Source of the DNA: Balamuthia mandrillaris
Lineage: Eukaryota > Discosea > Longamoebia > Balamuthiidae
Assembly (NCBI GenBank): GCA_031835245.1
Contig: JAVKOQ010000019.1
Location: 299,049 to 363,048 of the forward strand
Direction of reading: 5' to 3'
DNA: 64,000 nt
In this document: positions 45,778 to 55,883 of the stretch, piece after piece
Position numbering within the stretch: the stretch's first letter is position 1
Layout of the letters: every line of letters starts with the position of its first letter
The notes under the pieces: model-generated
What the model was told of the DNA's origin: nothing
Database searches by the model: none
The model's input: the letters and a program-made list of their open reading frames with translations, nothing else
Program-made: the position numbers and the translations under genes

Positions 45778-47007
45778 ATGATGTTCAAATCTACCGCTGC
45801 TCGTGCTCCTTCCTTTGCGTCGCCTGCTCCCCTGCTCGCCTCAGCAGCAGCTCGCAGGTTTGCCTCCACGTCGGCCTTCAACAAACACGCTTTCTTGGTG
45901 GCTCGCCCCACCGCGTTTGCTGCTTCTGCCGGCCCTACCTTCCAACGACGCTCCAGATTTTCTTCTTCTTTCTCCTCTTGTTTTTCGAACCCCATTCTGT
46001 CCAGCGCTCAACATTTTAGCACACAATCTTCCAACGAGAGCGGTACATACCTTTCGTTCTCGTTTTCTGTGCTTTAGGTGTTCTCGTTTCTTTGTGTCGG
46101 TCTTATTGGAGTTGCCTATCCATCTCGTGTTCTTTGTCATACTTTTCTTTGTTGTGTTACGTTGCTTGTCGTTTCTTTCTGCTTTCTTTGCTTTTTTTGG
46201 TTGGGTTCTTGTGTATATCGACGCTTTCCTCATCTCTGAAACACATGCAATGGCACACACGCAACAGAGGTGCAACCAGTATTGGCAGAGTTGCTCCAGA
46301 AAGCTCAGTACCGGCAAATAGCCAATGAGCTGGAACAGGACTCGAGGGTGAAGCTGCCATTGTCCGACTACCATGCCCTCTGCAAGAAGCACGGCCTGTC
46401 CGAGCGCGAGGCCAACGAGCTGCTCTCCGCCCTCCATAAGACGGGCAGGTTCCTTCACTACGCCCATTCCCGCGAGCTCAGTTCCTTTGTAATCCTGAAG
46501 CCGGAGGAGTTAACCCGCACTTTCGCCAAGCTGCTGGACACGCAGGGCCAATTCTCCCAGGCCTTTGTGCAACAGACTCAAAAGGAGCTGGAGGAGCTGG
46601 AGCAGCAGCTGCAGCCGATGAACGAGCAGGTGCAGGAGCTGCAGAGGAAAGCCAAGAAACGAGCAGACTTTTGGATGGGCACCAGCATGGCCTGGTTGGT
46701 ATTGCAAGGAGCCCTTGTGGCTCGTCTTACTTGGTGGGAGCTGTCCTGGGACATCATGGAGCCCATCACCTACATGATCACTTTCACTACCATTACTGGC
46801 GGTCTCGCCTACTTTATCGCCACCAAGACCGAATACACCTATGAGGCCTTGCGAGAAACCCTCACCAGACGAAGGCTTGAGAAGTTGACGAGGAGACACG
46901 GCTTTGACCAAGATCGATTCAACAAGCTTCAGCAACAAATTGAAGAAAAGCGACAAGCCTTGAAAGCTCCTGAGCTGAGCCTTCTTCACCCACCTGCTCA
47001 GCAATGA
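45778..47007 (+). CDS. MCU: Mitochondrial calcium uniporter pore subunit (MCU)
   Basis: Forms the calcium channel of the inner mitochondrial membrane. Two exons, 45778-46042 and 46268-47007, join in phase (g|ag). The first exon is an Ala/Ser/Arg-rich presequence ('ARAPSFASPAPLLASAAARR'). The matrix N-domain is followed by a long coiled coil ('QKELEELEQQLQPMNEQVQE'), TM1 ('WMGTSMAWLVLQGALVARL'), and the selectivity loop and TM2 'WDIMEPITYMITFTTITGG'. W-D-I-M-E is the DIME motif that binds calcium. A second coiled coil follows TM2. All MCU hallmarks are present and no break is seen. Confidence 0.96.
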
Positions 47008-47118
47008 GTGCGTGACTGTGATTGTGTTTATTTTGTTGGCTGTTGTGGTGTTTGGTTGATGTATTCTTTACTTTTTTCTTCAATTGAGTAGACTTTAAAA
47101 CAAAAAAATGAAGTCATC

Positions 47119-48182
47119 CTAGGCAAAGTAGCCAATGGTGAACAGGAGGACAACAATGCTCAAAGAAGAAGCTGACCAGAAAAGCCCGGTCAGGTGAGAT
47201 GCAGGACACAAGTCCACATCCCCTCCCTCCCCTGTGTCAAAGGTGATGTGGCATGACTGGCAGTGAGGGTCACCACGCAGCTCGCTGCTGGAGTCGATCT
47301 GAACGCTGCCTGATGTGCAGTAGATGCTATTTGAGTTTTGCTCGTCATCTACAACGCTGTCCTCCAGCACCTTCAAGTTGGCCGATTGCAAATAGACCGC
47401 TCCTCTGTTTTGTTATCATTTTTTTTTCAGAAAGGATGAATGGCAACGAAGGTTCAGGGGGATACGATACCCATCAAAGGATGCTTTGCTACCGCTGATA
47501 TGAACCCCATGCAGCTCCACGCTGTTGGAGAGGATGTTCAAAGCACCGCCATAGCCGCCCTTCTCCTCGTCCTCGTCTTCATCGAACTCGGACTGAGCCT
47601 CGTTGTTCTCCATTACAACGTCCCTCAACACCGTGAATGTATCTCGAAGGAGGAACGCCCCGCCACCTCCTTTTCCTCTCTCATCAACCTCACCGATCCG
47701 AATGCAGTTCTTGACGGTGAGACCTTCGATCGTTATTGCAGAGGAGGAGATGAAGAAGGCAGGCCCCTCTTCCTCGCAGTTAATAACTGTTGAAGCAGAG
47801 CCATTCGTTGATCTTTATGGGAGAAGCTATTTTAAAAAATGATGGTTACCAAAAGGAAGAAGAAAAAAAGTTCAAACCTGATGGTGAGGGAGACAGAAGA
47901 GATGGTAAGATCGCGGTTCATGCTCCCGGTGTAAGTCCCTGAGCGAACTAGGATCTCTCCCTGAGGACGGTTCTCAAGGGCCTTCTTCAACGAAGGAAAG
48001 GGTTTGGTTTCGCTGCCATCGCACGAAGCCCCACAACCGCTCTGGCTATCGACCCACACTGTGCGTTAACATTGTGTTAGTACTTCTGTGACTTAAAGCG
48101 CATGAAAAGCTGTAAAACCTTGAGCCAGAAGAGGGCAGACCAGCAACCCCACAAAGAAAATCAATTGATACGCTGCAGCCAT
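47119..48182 (-). CDS. Secreted or cell-surface protein, probable right-handed beta-helix
   Basis: The ATG at 48182 gives a signal peptide ('YQLIFFVGLLVCPLLAQ'). The next exon has 'VWVDSQSGCGASCDGSETKP' and then 'ILVRSGTYTG', the start of a pectin-lyase-like beta-helix as in many 'CG.dGs....Pf.sl..Al' surface proteins. Later exons show 'FLLRDTFTVLRDVVMENNEA' and 'GGYGGALNILSNSVELHGVH', typical coil repeats with G-G-A. The C-terminus ends in a hydrophobic stretch ('SASSLSIVVLLFTIGYFA') with no cytoplasmic tail, suggesting a GPI signal or tail anchor. The specific function is unknown. It converges with MCU (111 bp). Confidence 0.7.
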
Positions 48183-48636
48183 ACTTTTCAGTTTGCATGC
48201 CTTGTTATAAAACAAAAAAAAAAACCTGCAGAAAAAAAAACAAACTCGTAGTCTTCCCGATTAATAGGCTGAAACGGCAAGGGAAAAAGTGGCGGCAAAA
48301 TTGTCTCTGCGCTTACCTGTTAGTTTAAGCGGTGAGATTTAGTGTCGACAAGGACTACTGCCAAACCAAACCATTGCGCGGTTATCAATTAATAAAATTG
48401 GCCAATTTCGATAATAAAATTAATTAATTTTAATATTAATACAACAAATCCTCCGTGGTGACGTAAGATGTTGTAGTTTCGCTACCGCAGATCTAAGACG
48501 ATCTGGTTTCACTCGTAACGAAAAGGTCGTGGAAAACCTCAGCTGCTTCTTCGGTGGCGGTTTTTGGCTTTATAAAAAATGGATTGCATCAAACAAGAAC
48601 TCGCAACTAAGAGGGCATCCACTGCAAGATTCAGCA
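48183..48636. promoter_or_regulatory. AT-rich intergenic with palindromes
   Basis: A 454-bp gap between two minus-strand genes. It contains a perfect 14-bp palindrome AAATTGGCCAATTT (48395-48408), which holds a CCAAT box on each strand, and a perfect 16-bp palindrome AAAATTAATTAATTTT (48416-48431). No coding sequence is seen. Confidence 0.5.
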
Positions 48637-50062
48637 TCACTTGCGGAATGATTGGACGTCGGCTAACAGCTTGCCTTTCTTAGTATCAGCAGCAGGAGAA
48701 GGAGCAGCAGAGTTGGTTGGTGTGCAAGCTTTGTTGTCGAGGCAGTTCAACCAGGTCATACCTTCTTCCTCCCTCAAGTACATGCAATACCTGGTATATG
48801 TGTTGTTAGGCACGAAGGCGACATCTTTCTCCTCAACAAAACACATGAAAAACAAGGAACAAACCATTGCATAGCCAAATAGTTTGGACATTCTGCAAAC
48901 ATAAATGTGTCAGCCCAAAAGAAAGCGAATAAAAAAATGAAAGAGAAGAAGACATAGCAGAAGAAACAAACCCATCGGTCTCTCAGCAAATTTGGTATTG
49001 AGCGCATTAGTTTCTTCCCAAGTTTTGTTCTGCCATTTCATGTAATAAGAGCCAAACAGTTCTCCAGTTCGGTCGCTGTCCATACGTAAGTTTCCAATTT
49101 GTTAATGGAATCAGAATAAAATGTGGGCAGAATGATAAGCAGTACCATCCACAGTCGCAATGAGCATAGATGACAGCTGGCATTCCGACTTTGATCGTCA
49201 AAAAAAAATCAGATGAGAAGAGCGAAGAAAAGAGGGCGAGAAGTAGAGAGAAGAAGGGATAGGTTCAGTACAAGAAGTGGCCAAAAGCGCCCTCAACGTT
49301 TGCATTCGTTGAATGATGTCGTCGCCCTAGTTTGTTATTTTGAGTAAACAAAAAAAAAAAAGGTTTGCAACAAGAAAACAACACAAAGAAAGAAGGAAGA
49401 AAAGCGAACCATCCATTGAGGGAAAGATTTCATGAGGTAGTTCTTGAAGCTAGGGGTGAAGTAGGGCGTAGATATGTTGTTTGTGGTACCGAGCGTCTGC
49501 CAAAACAAGAACAATCCTTTGGAGGGGTTGGCTTCGAAGAACTCATACTCGGACATGACGTGGTGACTGTCGTCCGTGTCTTTGTTGTCGTTTTCAATGT
49601 TTTCCAAACTGGTCATTTTTGGAGGGTGAAAAAGGGTTACTTCTGCAATACAGGGAAGAGGGAAGAGGGGAAGAGAAAAAGGCTCACTTGATATCAATCA
49701 AAAAGAAGGGTTGAGGAAGATCGACGTTATCTCTTTTGGCAGCTGCAAGAATCCCCCTAACAAGGGCGTTGTAGTCAAACTGGCTGTCGTCGATGACGTC
49801 CGGGTTACCTCCTCGAACCAACCAGCTACATACAAAGTGCAGATCAAAGTTAGGAGGAAAAAAGGCACAAACAAAGCGTAGAGACAGAGAGAAGGAGTGA
49901 TTACTTTTTGACAGTAGAAGATTTGTCAACAAAGTGTATGTGGGGCACTTCTCCGTCCTTAACGCCTGCACATCTGCCAGCTTTGGCATGGGCAGTGCCC
50001 ACCACAAGGGCCAAAAGGGCCACTGCACAAACTGCTCCCACAACGAACGAACGTGTCTTCAT
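48637..50062 (-). CDS. Secreted protein with HCX5R phosphatase signature
   Basis: The ATG at 50062 begins a clear signal peptide ('FVVGAVCAVALLALVVGTAHA'-type hydrophobic run), then 'CAGVKDGEVPHIHFVDKSS'. Later exons encode 'GNPDVIDDSQFDYNALVRGI', 'EYEFFEANPSKGLFLFWQTL' and 'DDIIQRMQTLRALLATS'. Two exons meet at the motif: '...AVIYAHCDCG' spliced to 'CDRTGELFGSYYMKWQNKTW', giving H-C-x5-R-T-G, the cysteine phosphatase signature (Cys and Arg in place). After that come 'CPNYLAMQWYCMYLREEEGM' and several Cys. I cannot name the family. The signal peptide puts it outside the cell or in the secretory pathway, where the extra cysteines may form disulfides; activity is uncertain. It diverges from BCAT (246 bp). 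Confidence 0.7.
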
Positions 50063-50308
50063 TTGTTTGTTTTTTTTTGGTGGTCTGCCGTCTGCCCCCT
50101 ATTCTATTAACAAGTGACAAAAAAAAAAAGCTGACAAAGGAAAGGGCGCGCGTCACCCTATGCCTCGCCCTTGTCAAACGCACCACAGCGGCGAAGCACG
50201 TGGATGGGAGAGAGGATATGAGAGAGATATGTTTGATGTTCACGTCGTCCCGAAGATATCTCGAAAAAAAGGAAAAAACGAAGAACACGCAGCAGCAGCA
50301 GCGCAACA

Positions 50309-51946
50309 ATGAGGAGGAGCGCAGTGGGCAACTTGCAGCTTGCTGGTGGCTCCCTGGGCAAGGGGCCATGGGTTTCGCTTGCTAGAACCAACTCGATGGC
50401 ATCCTCTCAGAGGATGTTCAGCACTGCCTCTGTGGACGACCTAAAGTGCGGCACAACGAGCCTAGCCTGCCCCCTCTCTCCCCCCTTTTTTTTCTGACCG
50501 TTTTTCATCGATTTTTTTTTTTGCTTCATTCCAGACCACGTCTTCCTCGTGATAGCGTGAAAGGGGAGCTCTCCTTCAAGTTTACTCGCACTGATTTTAT
50601 GTACGTTGCAGAGACAGGAAGAGACCAACCATGGAAAGAAGGAAAACTGCTTCCTTATGGTAACGAGTGTGCCTCTTTGCCAGCACCAGTCTCTCTTGTC
50701 CATTGGCCTCAAAACGCTAACCTCTCACAACTGCGCAGGACCACTTTCGCTTGAGCCAGCAGCCACTGTTTTGAGCTATGGTCAAGGCATTTTTGAAGGT
50801 ATCAAAGGTAGGGTATTAAAACGATAACATCGATCGATCTGCTCTCACCTATGCTTTGCTGTTGATATCTGTTTTTTCTTTCAAAGCCTTCCGAACTGTG
50901 AAAGGAAGGGTGGTGGTGTTTAGGCCACAAGAAAATGCCAAACGCTTTGGCGAAGGAGCACAACGTTTCATGATGCCTCCTGTGCCCGAGAAGGTGTTTA
51001 TGCACGCCATCGACTCCATTGTCAAAGGCAACAGTGACTACATCCCAGAGGCTACCAAGTACTTTCTTTCCATATCGTTCTTCTTTCAATCAACCTAAAC
51101 AGTGGCTTCCACCTGTAGGGGATCGCTTTACCTTCGTCCATTGCTTTTTGGCAGTGGTGGCGACCTTGGCGTTGGCCCATCCTCCGCCTATACGTTCACT
51201 ATCTATGCTTCTCCAGTTGGCAATTATTTCAAAGGTTCATCTTGCTCCACAGACTTTTGGAAGAAAGATCTAAGACAACTTGTCTTTTGTTGCAAACAGA
51301 TGGACCAAAAAAAGGAATAGAACTGTTGGCCTCAACAGACGTACACAGAGCCGCTCCAAAAGGCTCTGGATGGGTAAAATGCATCGGTAACTACGCTCCC
51401 TGCTTCGCTCCCCAACAAAAGGCGAAGAAGGAGGGATTTGCCGAAGTGCTCTACCTGGACGCCAAGCACGAGAAGTACGTCGAAGAGGCCGGCGCTGCCA
51501 ACGTCTTTTGCGTTACAGCAGATGGCACCCTTTACACTCCATCCCTGGAGGGTTCTATTCTGCCGGGCGTCACTCGTAAGAGCATTATACAACTTGCTCG
51601 CGATAGAGGTTACAAGGTTTGTTGCCCTGCTCAATCTTCTTCTTTACAGCGAAAAATAGAAATGTCCATACAAATTTACATACATTCACGTGTGCAGGTA
51701 GAGGAGAAGAGGTTGCCTATAGAAGTCATGTGCAATGCAGCGGAGGCGTTCTGCAGTGGAACGGGAGCATCCATTACCCCAATCGGTGGTATCACCTACC
51801 AGGGTAAGAGGCACGCCATCGGAGATGGAACCATCGGCAAGATCACCAAAGAGCTCTATGAGGCGCTGTTGGATGTTCAGTTGGAGCGTGCTGAGGATAA
51901 GCATGGCTGGTTGCACGACCCCTACGCAGCTGCCACTTCTCGTTGA
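50309..51946 (+). CDS. Mitochondrial branched-chain amino-acid aminotransferase
   Basis: Interconverts Leu/Ile/Val and their 2-oxoacids (fold type IV PLP enzyme). The ATG at 50309 opens a Ser/Arg-rich presequence ('SQRMFSTAS'). Exons then give '[19 protein letters not shown]', '[20 protein letters not shown]', '[20 protein letters not shown]', '[20 protein letters not shown]', '[20 protein letters not shown]' (PLP Lys in VKCIGNYA), '[18 protein letters not shown]', '[20 protein letters not shown]' and '[20 protein letters not shown]'. About eight exons; those checked join in phase. The L-Y-L-D-x3-H-x-Y-V-E-E segment is closest to plant/protist-type BCATs. The gene ends at the stop at 51944-51946. 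Confidence 0.93.
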
Positions 51947-52197
51947 TACTTTCAGATGCTCATATTGAAGGCGAGAGGATGAAATCAATGCTGAGATTTT
52001 AAGCTTGTCTATTTTGTTTGCTTGTTTGCTTGGTTAGCATCACTTTGCTCACGATTAGAGATCATTTTTTAACACACAATAAGCAAAAGAACACAAATAC
52101 AAATAACAAGTTCGAAGAAGAAGCAGAATGCTTTTACGTTAAAGTTACGTACATCAAAAACTTGGGTTTGAGCTAAAATCAACACCAAGCCATGTTA

Positions 52198-52954
52198 TCA
52201 AGAAAGCCTCCGTTTGTGGGTGGTTTTTACCGGCACAGCATAGATGAGGCCCATTATGAACAGCATAAACAGCTCCAGCAGTGATAACAACAAATATTCA
52301 ATGACCGGAAAGAGGGTGGTAGTATCTAGACCAGTGCCTACAGCCCACCACCCTGCCACATGCACCCATTGTAACATAGTTAATATGGCGTGGGATGCAC
52401 TATTTTTTTTCATTAAAGAACAGTAGATGTTAGGCAAAATGGTAAACCTAACGAGGAAGAAGAAGAAGAAGAAGAAAGCAAGAGGAAGAAGGTTATGAGA
52501 ACGAGGGTGCACCTTGCTCGCTTCTTATGACAAGATAATATGTTTAGGGCAGAAAGCACAATGAAGCAGTAAAGTAAAATGGTGGGTGCGGGTTCAAATC
52601 GCTCCAATAATAGCATTACCTATTTCAACTGGAGTCAGCGTGCCCATACACAAGGAACTGCAACAAATCAAGCCAAACCAATAACTGACCTTTACAAAAA
52701 GGAAAATCGCTATGAATGCTTGTTTGGCGATAACCAGATCCAGCTGCAAAAAAAGTCTGCGAGGAGAACTCTTTATGACCCAAAGCAATCCATTGAGGAT
52801 TGTGGAATTAGAAATTCTTCTCTTTGGCGTCAGAACCATCAATCGGGACTCTCCAGTCGTTTGGTGAGTAAGTAGGGATAAGACGTTCCCGTTCTTGTCT
52901 CTGTTGTGGCTAAGGTTAGCACTATTTCTAGAGATAGAGAGGAGAGGAAGGGGT

Positions 52955-53001
<47 letters not shown>

Positions 53002-55677
53002 GGTTGAAATGGTGCTGGTTGAAGAGCATACTTTGTTACAGAAGTAGGTTCCTGATTATGCTTGTCATGAACCACAGTTTCATCATCATAAGGAGAAGTA
53101 GGGACACTCATTGAAGTTGGCGGTCTAGCAAGGATTAGAGCCGAAGCTGAGATTGCATCTTGATGCAAAGCGGTTGTATGAGCAGAATTAGGAGATGAAG
53201 ATGTAGGAACAGAATATTTGGCGGAAGGAGCAGATGAAGCTTGCATACGCGAGAACAGTCGTTCTCGGATAGGAGGATATAAAACCAACTCATCTACTGT
53301 GGGCCTGTCTTGAGGATCCTTGTTCATCATCCACTCAATCAGCCTGAAGAATGAGTGCAATGAGACCATGTGGGGTTGCCAAAAATTTTACAAATTTTAC
53401 AAAATGAAGGGAGGGTACCTTTTAAGCACAGGAGCACGCTTAGGTGTGTCAGGAAAAGAATCAAGGTGTCGGAAGGAAAGGATTTCTTTCTCCATGTCCT
53501 CAATTCTATCCTTCCCGCTTTGTTGTGGGGCTGTTTCTTGGTTGACACTTGCAAATGGAGAAGCAGAGTAGCACAGAAAGTAGAGAATAACACCTAGTGA
53601 CCATACATCGCTTTTTTCGCTGTAGTCGTGTTTATACTGGCCACTTAAAGGATCGGTTAACAACACCTATTGTAACAAAAATCAGCAAAGAACGGAATTC
53701 GTGGCAAGAAAAGTGTAACACGTTGCTCTTTCACCTCTGGCGCCATATATTCGATAGTTCCAGTGTTGCCTGTTCTCTCCAAAGCCTTAGCTATCTGTTC
53801 CTTGTGGTCACTGGCTTGGCTCATCAAAATGGGTTTCACACTCCCGAAATCGGTGAGAACAACAGTAAGGCCTTCTTCCACAACTTTAGTGGATCGTTCG
53901 GTAGGATCAGAGTGTAGTGAAGATGCTTGAAGTGGGTCATGCAGCAATAGGTTTTGTGGTTTGAGGTCGTTATGGCAGATATTGTGAGCATGAAGATGGC
54001 TCAGGCCGCTCAAGATATCCAAGAAAAAGTTCCAAATGAGTGTCTCGTTTAAGTACTCTCCATCTGCATCTCTGAGAGGATTGTTATCCCTTCCTTGAGG
54101 TGCATTTTTCCTTCGTTGCTCCCGTCTCCATTGTTTCAAACATTGTATCTTGGTTGCATCCATTGTCGAATCTCTGCTTCTTCGTTTGTTCATTACGAAG
54201 TCGTAGAGGTTGGTGCCTTGATTGGCGTATTCCATCAATATGAACAGAAAGGGAACATCTGAGGGGCCAAAGTCGGCCACCTTGGATCTCCTAGCCAGCT
54301 ATGCTTGTACGCTATGCAATTTGGATGGTGTAGAGACTCCAGCGCCCGTACTGTTGAGTTGGGTGGATGATCAGAAAGGAAATCAGGAAAGAAGGAAGAC
54401 AATTCGAAGAACGGGCAGCAAGCAGTAGCAAAAAAGGAGCAGAGAGGCAAACCTTCTTTGAGAACATCTTTGAGACGTTGAACATCATTGCCAACAGCCA
54501 CCTTCTTCACAGCATAGCAACCGAGGTCCACACAGTCAAGCATGTGCCGACAGAGGAAGACGCTTCCAAAGGCCCCTCTTCCAATAAGTTTTTCCTCCAC
54601 AAAAAAGCGGTCGTAGTAGCCTGTGTTGAAGGCTTCATTTCTCAATCCAGCGTATCTGTTGTTGTTGGTGGTTGTTGTCCTTGTTGATGATGCAGTGGAA
54701 GTGCTTGTTGTTGTTGTTGTGCGAGATGATGATGTGCATGCAGCAGGAAATGGAGCAGCAGTTGTGTGGGTGGGAGGTTCGAGGGTGAGTAGCCTGAAGT
54801 AGTTCGGGGCAAGAAAACGGGAAGGTGTCATGAAAGAGGAGATCAAGGCAGGGCCGGGAGCTGATATCGTATGGGTCATGCTCTTCGACCGCCGAGATAA
54901 GGAGGAAGGTTTCCCAAAAGCTGTAGCTGCAGAGTGTTGTTGTTGATCAACGGAGGAGCGCACTTCATCTTCGCCTTCGATAGGCTCCGTTTCTGCAAAG
55001 TCGCTGACGATGAATGGCTGTTGAGCTTCAAACATCTCTTCCTCTTCCTCGTCCTCCTCCTCCGCATGAGAAGAAGAAAAGGAGGAAGTACGGGAGAGGG
55101 AGCGATAGCAATAAGGACAAAACCGACCCCCACCACTGGCGAGATTATTGGAAGGTTGAGAGCTCACTGCCATGGCTGCCGGTGTGTTGAAAGAGGAGGA
55201 TAGAGCAGGAAGGTCGTTGTTGAAGCAAGAGGCAATTGGAGAGATGGAGGAAGTGGAGGGACCACCAGGAACAGTGGCGAAGCCGGAGGTGCAAAGATCG
55301 TTGGCAGCGTTGGTGCGGGGACTGCTGCTGCCGTTGTGTACGGAAGAAGGTGTGGCGGTGGTGCTGGGCGGAGATCTGACCACGCATAGTTGTCTACGGC
55401 GTGCATTGTAGACCACCATCTTATGGAGAAGAGGGTCATGGAGCACCACCACCCATGACTCAGGATCGCGAAGCGTCAGCGCCCATGAACCAAAGGGCTC
55501 CATTGCTGTGCCAGCAGAGGGAGCAGCACTGCTTGTTGTGGTTGTAGTTGTGGTTGGTGCTGGCAACGAACGGGAGAGACGAGAATGGGTGGAACCATCT
55601 GTGGAAGACAGAGAGCGCCTACGTCGGCTAAGGGCGCTCCCTGAGGGAAACGATAATCCTGGTGAGGCTGTTCGCAT
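52198..55677 (-). CDS. IKS1-type protein kinase with C-terminal membrane segments
   Basis: Serine/threonine kinase of the IKS1/iksA family (yeast and amoebae). I start at the ATG at 55677; the frame is open further up but without ATG. The N-terminal part has 'SWVVVLHDPLLHKMVVYN' and 'RFCPYCYRSL' (family zinc-like motif), then Thr/Ser-rich low complexity. The kinase domain starts 'FFVEEKLIGRGAFGSVFLCR', 'GCYAVKKVAVG' (Lys) and 'LESLHHPNCIAYKHSWLE', then a long charged insert, 'NICHNDLKPQNLLL', 'VLTDFGSVKP', 'GTIEYMAPE', 'SDVWSLGVILYFLCYS' and 'MMNKDPQDRPTVDEL'. Note HND in the catalytic loop where most kinases have HRD. The C-terminus carries two hydrophobic segments ('LLLSLLELFMLFIMGLIYAV'), as in IKS1. 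A (GA)n intron lies at 52961-52998. Confidence 0.88.
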
Positions 55678-55883
55678 GCTTTGGGGGTTGCAAGTGGCCT
55701 TCAATGACGCTCGTTTGAGCACTATAAGCACACAAGTAGCAGCTGCTGCGCTGCGGTCGGCCTTCCCTACTTTCCTCTTCGTTGGTTGGTTTTTCTGGTG
55801 GAGTAGTGGACATAACACCGGTTCGAATCTCAGTGACTGCAAACTCGTTTTAACTTATTTTTTTTTTTGCTCATTTTATCAGC

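Noticed and set aside
55820-55831. GGTTCGAATCTC, a tRNA T-loop-like word (and GGTTCAAATC at 52591-52600)
   Set aside because: The flanking bases do not form a T stem, and no acceptor, D or anticodon arms can be paired around either word.
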